NCBI GenBank assembly: GCA_041395105.1
Contig: JAWLBB010000001.1
Coordinates: 372,001-436,000 of the forward strand
Direction: 5' to 3'
DNA length: 64,000 bases
DNA from: Opitutaceae bacterium
GTDB lineage: Bacteria > Verrucomicrobiota > Verrucomicrobiia > Opitutales > Opitutaceae
Position numbers and translations under genes: made by a program. Below the pieces are notes generated by a model. The model was given only the letters and a program-made list of their open reading frames with translations. It searched no databases and had not been told where the DNA came from. Positions 63,001-64,000 of this stretch are shown in pieces. Positions within the stretch are counted from its first letter, which is position 1; each line of letters begins with the position of its first letter.

Positions 63001-63431
63001 TGCCGGACTTCCTCGACGGATTGGGGGTCGACGCCAACGTGTCCTTCATCGACTCGGAAATCGATATCCTGGAACGACAGGATGATGAGGAGAAGACACC
63101 GTTCTTCCAGCAGCCCTCGACCATTGCGAATGTGGCCCTCTGGTACCAGAGGAGCGGATGGCAGGCCCGTATCGCGTGGCGCTACCAGGACGAGAGCTTC
63201 AACGAAGTCAGCGATCCCAATGACAACTTCGGCGACCTCTACAAGGCGCCCCGCAGCCAGTTCGACGCGCAGGCCAGCTACCGTTTCAACGAGAACTGGA
63301 CCGCTTACGTCAATGTGAAGAACCTCACCAACGAGAGAGATGTCCGTTGGTTTGGCAATACCTCCAGCCGAATAAACAAGGTTGAGGAATTCGGCCGGAC
63401 CTGGCGCCTGGGCGTGCGCTGGAACTACTAG
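60060..63431 (+). CDS. TonB-dependent outer-membrane receptor
   Basis: The 1123-residue protein has a signal peptide (residues 1-25). A carboxypeptidase-regulatory-like beta domain follows (about 26-105; GYVKDANTGRNLPGVNVKIPG), then the plug (ILSSDSVGQMPDRNVADAL and FVSIRGIAPDLNNVTVNGA) and a 22-strand-type barrel ending WRLGVRWNY with a terminal aromatic. It takes up large ligands, probably glycans, using TonB energy. No SusD partner is adjacent, as is usual outside Bacteroidota. A strong terminator follows at 63463, so it is transcribed alone or as the last gene. Confidence 0.93.
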   Translation: MNTRSIRHMFVLGLLALSTSLSSRAGDIIGYVKDANTGRNLPGVNVKIPGTNRNTTTDREGRFRFGDLDAGNYAVQAEFMGYDQVSKTIAVPGIGTVNLDITVGEEVVELEAVEVEGYREGRSLALQQKRTAENIRDILSSDSVGQMPDRNVADALVRLPGVAVQMDNGEGRFVSIRGIAPDLNNVTVNGATVANPGVDGRAGRAMPLDVIGSAQISQLEVIKTNTPDMDAQGLGGTVEIKTVSAFDREKGWFTGSLEGAYNEQPDRYGYSGQVQWADRIGADKKWGIAIGASYEFRPFKNDSIMLRWDRDDFLTDYNNDGVFEGEAEDYPYAVDLSIDPEEGERTRVGLNTRIEFRPDENTEFYLNGIWNQFSEKVDKLEVVLGGDRLDYDEDQDYLTDGGSRDDRLEPFLTSPTTLWFPSTDAIDQRIGLEDREQTLINLTLGGRKRWNSFTLSGELTYSNAKENLKQEGQIQFRGRSGNDASMVMRDGDAVINDFNGTALPFFLDPEGDGLRYDEDNQRLAEIDGPTGGDPVPVLFDMSGELPNLTLPRQVAVDGSRWAHRRNRIDSSLVEENTYIPRVDLQWDTDSFLGTENSGFLKGGIKYFSRNRTIDDNSFRPNFCDESVDLQECLDRGDILFRRGNPIRPSAAAFPGLVVPGQEVLGQYNSVSQLSFEPAWDSSMGGFDPRNNNTLYPWAFDSVESSENNIEDDYDLDEKITALYLMFSTDLGEKFTLIGGVRYEKTDVDIAANTWIRFDDFGEDIEPPCANYDPNADSNFCLESSESNFDYTDFFPSIQGIYRFNNNLQLRAAFTTTTGRPNFEDAAPITRMETELAEARQYDDEGALVEVGEIEARARIRNPELQPYYSKNFDVSIEYFTDWGGAFSVAAFYKDIADPIFSFSTDDRYDTELDISNPDFANNFTVADAVAVVEDSCNCDVSSSFLPQDDAVARLRMEGWDNAEGGKVSGIELSAGMPLFFLPDFLDGLGVDANVSFIDSEIDILERQDDEEKTPFFQQPSTIANVALWYQRSGWQARIAWRYQDESFNEVSDPNDNFGDLYKAPRSQFDAQASYRFNENWTAYVNVKNLTNERDVRWFGNTSSRINKVEEFGRTWRLGVRWNY

Positions 63432-63462
63432 CCTGACGACCGGGTCTCACTGTTTGCCCAAT

Positions 63463-63496
63463 GGCCCTTCCCGTTTGTTCGGGAAGGGCCTTTTTT
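63463..63496 (+). terminator. Rho-independent terminator of the TonB receptor gene
   Basis: A perfect 11-bp stem (GGCCCTTCCCG/CGGGAAGGGCC) with a six-base loop is followed directly by TTTTTT. This is a canonical intrinsic terminator, 31 bases past the stop codon. Confidence 0.93.
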
Positions 63497-63638
63497 CGCC
63501 GCGAAAGATGCAGGCGCCCGGACACGAACAGACGTTGGGATCAAGGTGCGGAGCCTCTCCCGCCTTTTGTCTGCGTTTCGGGTACCTCGCCCCCGACCTT
63601 GACCCTCGACTCTATCGATTTATGGGTAGGTCCTGACC

Positions 63639-64000
63639 ATGGCTACGCTTCGTTTCATCCGGAAGGCCGCCGTTATCGGCTTCACTTTGCTCTTGTCGAT
63701 CGGGTTCTCCGAATCAACTCCTTCCGACACGCAGTCGGCCATCGAGACCCTTGATTCCAACACGATCGAAGATTTCGACTTCGGCATTCCAACCGTCCAC
63801 AGTCTTGGCAGCGCTGATGCCCCCCTGGTCCTGATCGAGTTCTCTGATTACCATTGTGCGCATTGTTCCCTGTTTCACGAAATGGTTTTTCCCAATGTCC
63901 TGAGCCAGTACATCGACACCGGAAAGGTCTTTTACGTGGCCCTGCACTTTCCCAGCAAGAAATACCCCATCGCGTCAACGGCGGCCGAAGCGGCCTATTG
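63639..64000 (+). CDS. DsbA-like thioredoxin-fold protein, 3' end beyond the window
   Basis: The reading from the ATG at 63639 stays open to the window edge (120 complete codons). A signal peptide (AAVIGFTLLLSIGFS) precedes SLGSADAPLVLIEFSDYHCA and the redox pair C-A-H-C, the DSBA/thioredoxin_4 pattern, then KVFYVALHFPS. It should be an exported thiol oxidoreductase for disulfide formation. A TTGACC/TATGGG pair at 63599-63626 (16-base spacer) could be its promoter. The fold call is firm; the full length is unknown. Confidence 0.85.
   Translation, partial: MATLRFIRKAAVIGFTLLLSIGFSESTPSDTQSAIETLDSNTIEDFDFGIPTVHSLGSADAPLVLIEFSDYHCAHCSLFHEMVFPNVLSQYIDTGKVFYVALHFPSKKYPIASTAAEAAY

Noticed and set aside
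1..64000. CRISPR arrays, tRNA or rRNA genes
   Set aside because: I looked for regularly spaced repeats and tRNA T-loop patterns by eye and found none; absence is not proven without a dedicated scan.

Overview
The window is GC-rich, gene-dense chromosomal DNA from a Gram-negative heterotroph. I would place it in the Verrucomicrobiota, near Opitutales-like lineages. That placement is inferred from the gene mix: an outer-membrane TonB receptor with a carboxypeptidase-like N-terminal domain, a TolC protein, Tat-exported enzymes, several formylglycine-type sulfatases, sugar-acid enzymes, beta-helix and beta-propeller secreted proteins, and an IS110-type relic. No rRNA gene or other taxonomic marker is present. 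I saw no tRNA, rRNA or CRISPR array.

Layout. 0-9 kb: PhoD-like and UshA-like phosphatases (coupled, minus strand), a Tat-signal galactonate-dehydratase-like enolase (plus), a secreted Asp-box propeller protein and a secreted beta-helix protein (minus). 9-13 kb: a minus-strand tolC - blaI - blaR1 operon with a clear sigma70 promoter. Its -10 box lies inside a perfect 22-bp palindrome with a BlaI-type TACA/TGTA core. The BlaR1 protein carries a non-penicillin sensor region. 13-25 kb: a sulfatase without signal peptide, divergent from a plus-strand transport cluster. The cluster has two giant substrate-binding-protein/permease fusions separated by a glycosidase-like gene (with a frameshift), then a DppC/YejE-like permease and a small secreted protein. 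25-28.5 kb: a restriction-modification island (vsr, HNH endonuclease, C5 cytosine methyltransferase) followed by about 0.8 kb holding an inverted-repeat-bounded 503-bp segment with an IS110 transposase relic.

28.5-37 kb: a HAF-repeat secreted protein, then a six-gene minus-strand operon (propeller protein, two nitrilase-family amidohydrolases, SGNH hydrolase, aldehyde dehydrogenase, D-tartrate-dehydratase-like enolase). 37-49.6 kb: a tight plus-strand operon with a sugar isomerase-like protein, three sulfatases, a second glycosidase-like gene, a metallophosphatase, a DapA-like lyase, a LamG/propeller gene split by a frameshift, and an L-threonate-dehydrogenase-like enzyme. 49.6-64 kb: gluconate 5-dehydrogenase-like SDR, transketolase, two propeller hydrolase-like proteins, a second UshA-like phosphatase, a GntR/FCD regulator, an aberrant Nramp-like transporter, a TonB-dependent receptor with a strong terminator, and the start of a DsbA-like protein cut by the window end.

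Taken together, the region looks like an accessory block for using sulfated, acid-containing glycans and phosphoesters. TonB uptake, exported phosphatases and Tat-exported enzymes would act outside the cytoplasm. The SBP-permease fusions would import oligomers. Leaderless sulfatases and glycosidase-like proteins would process them inside, and dehydratases, dehydrogenases, the lyase and transketolase would feed central metabolism. This physiological model is inference. The gene calls come from the translated sequences alone, without database searches.
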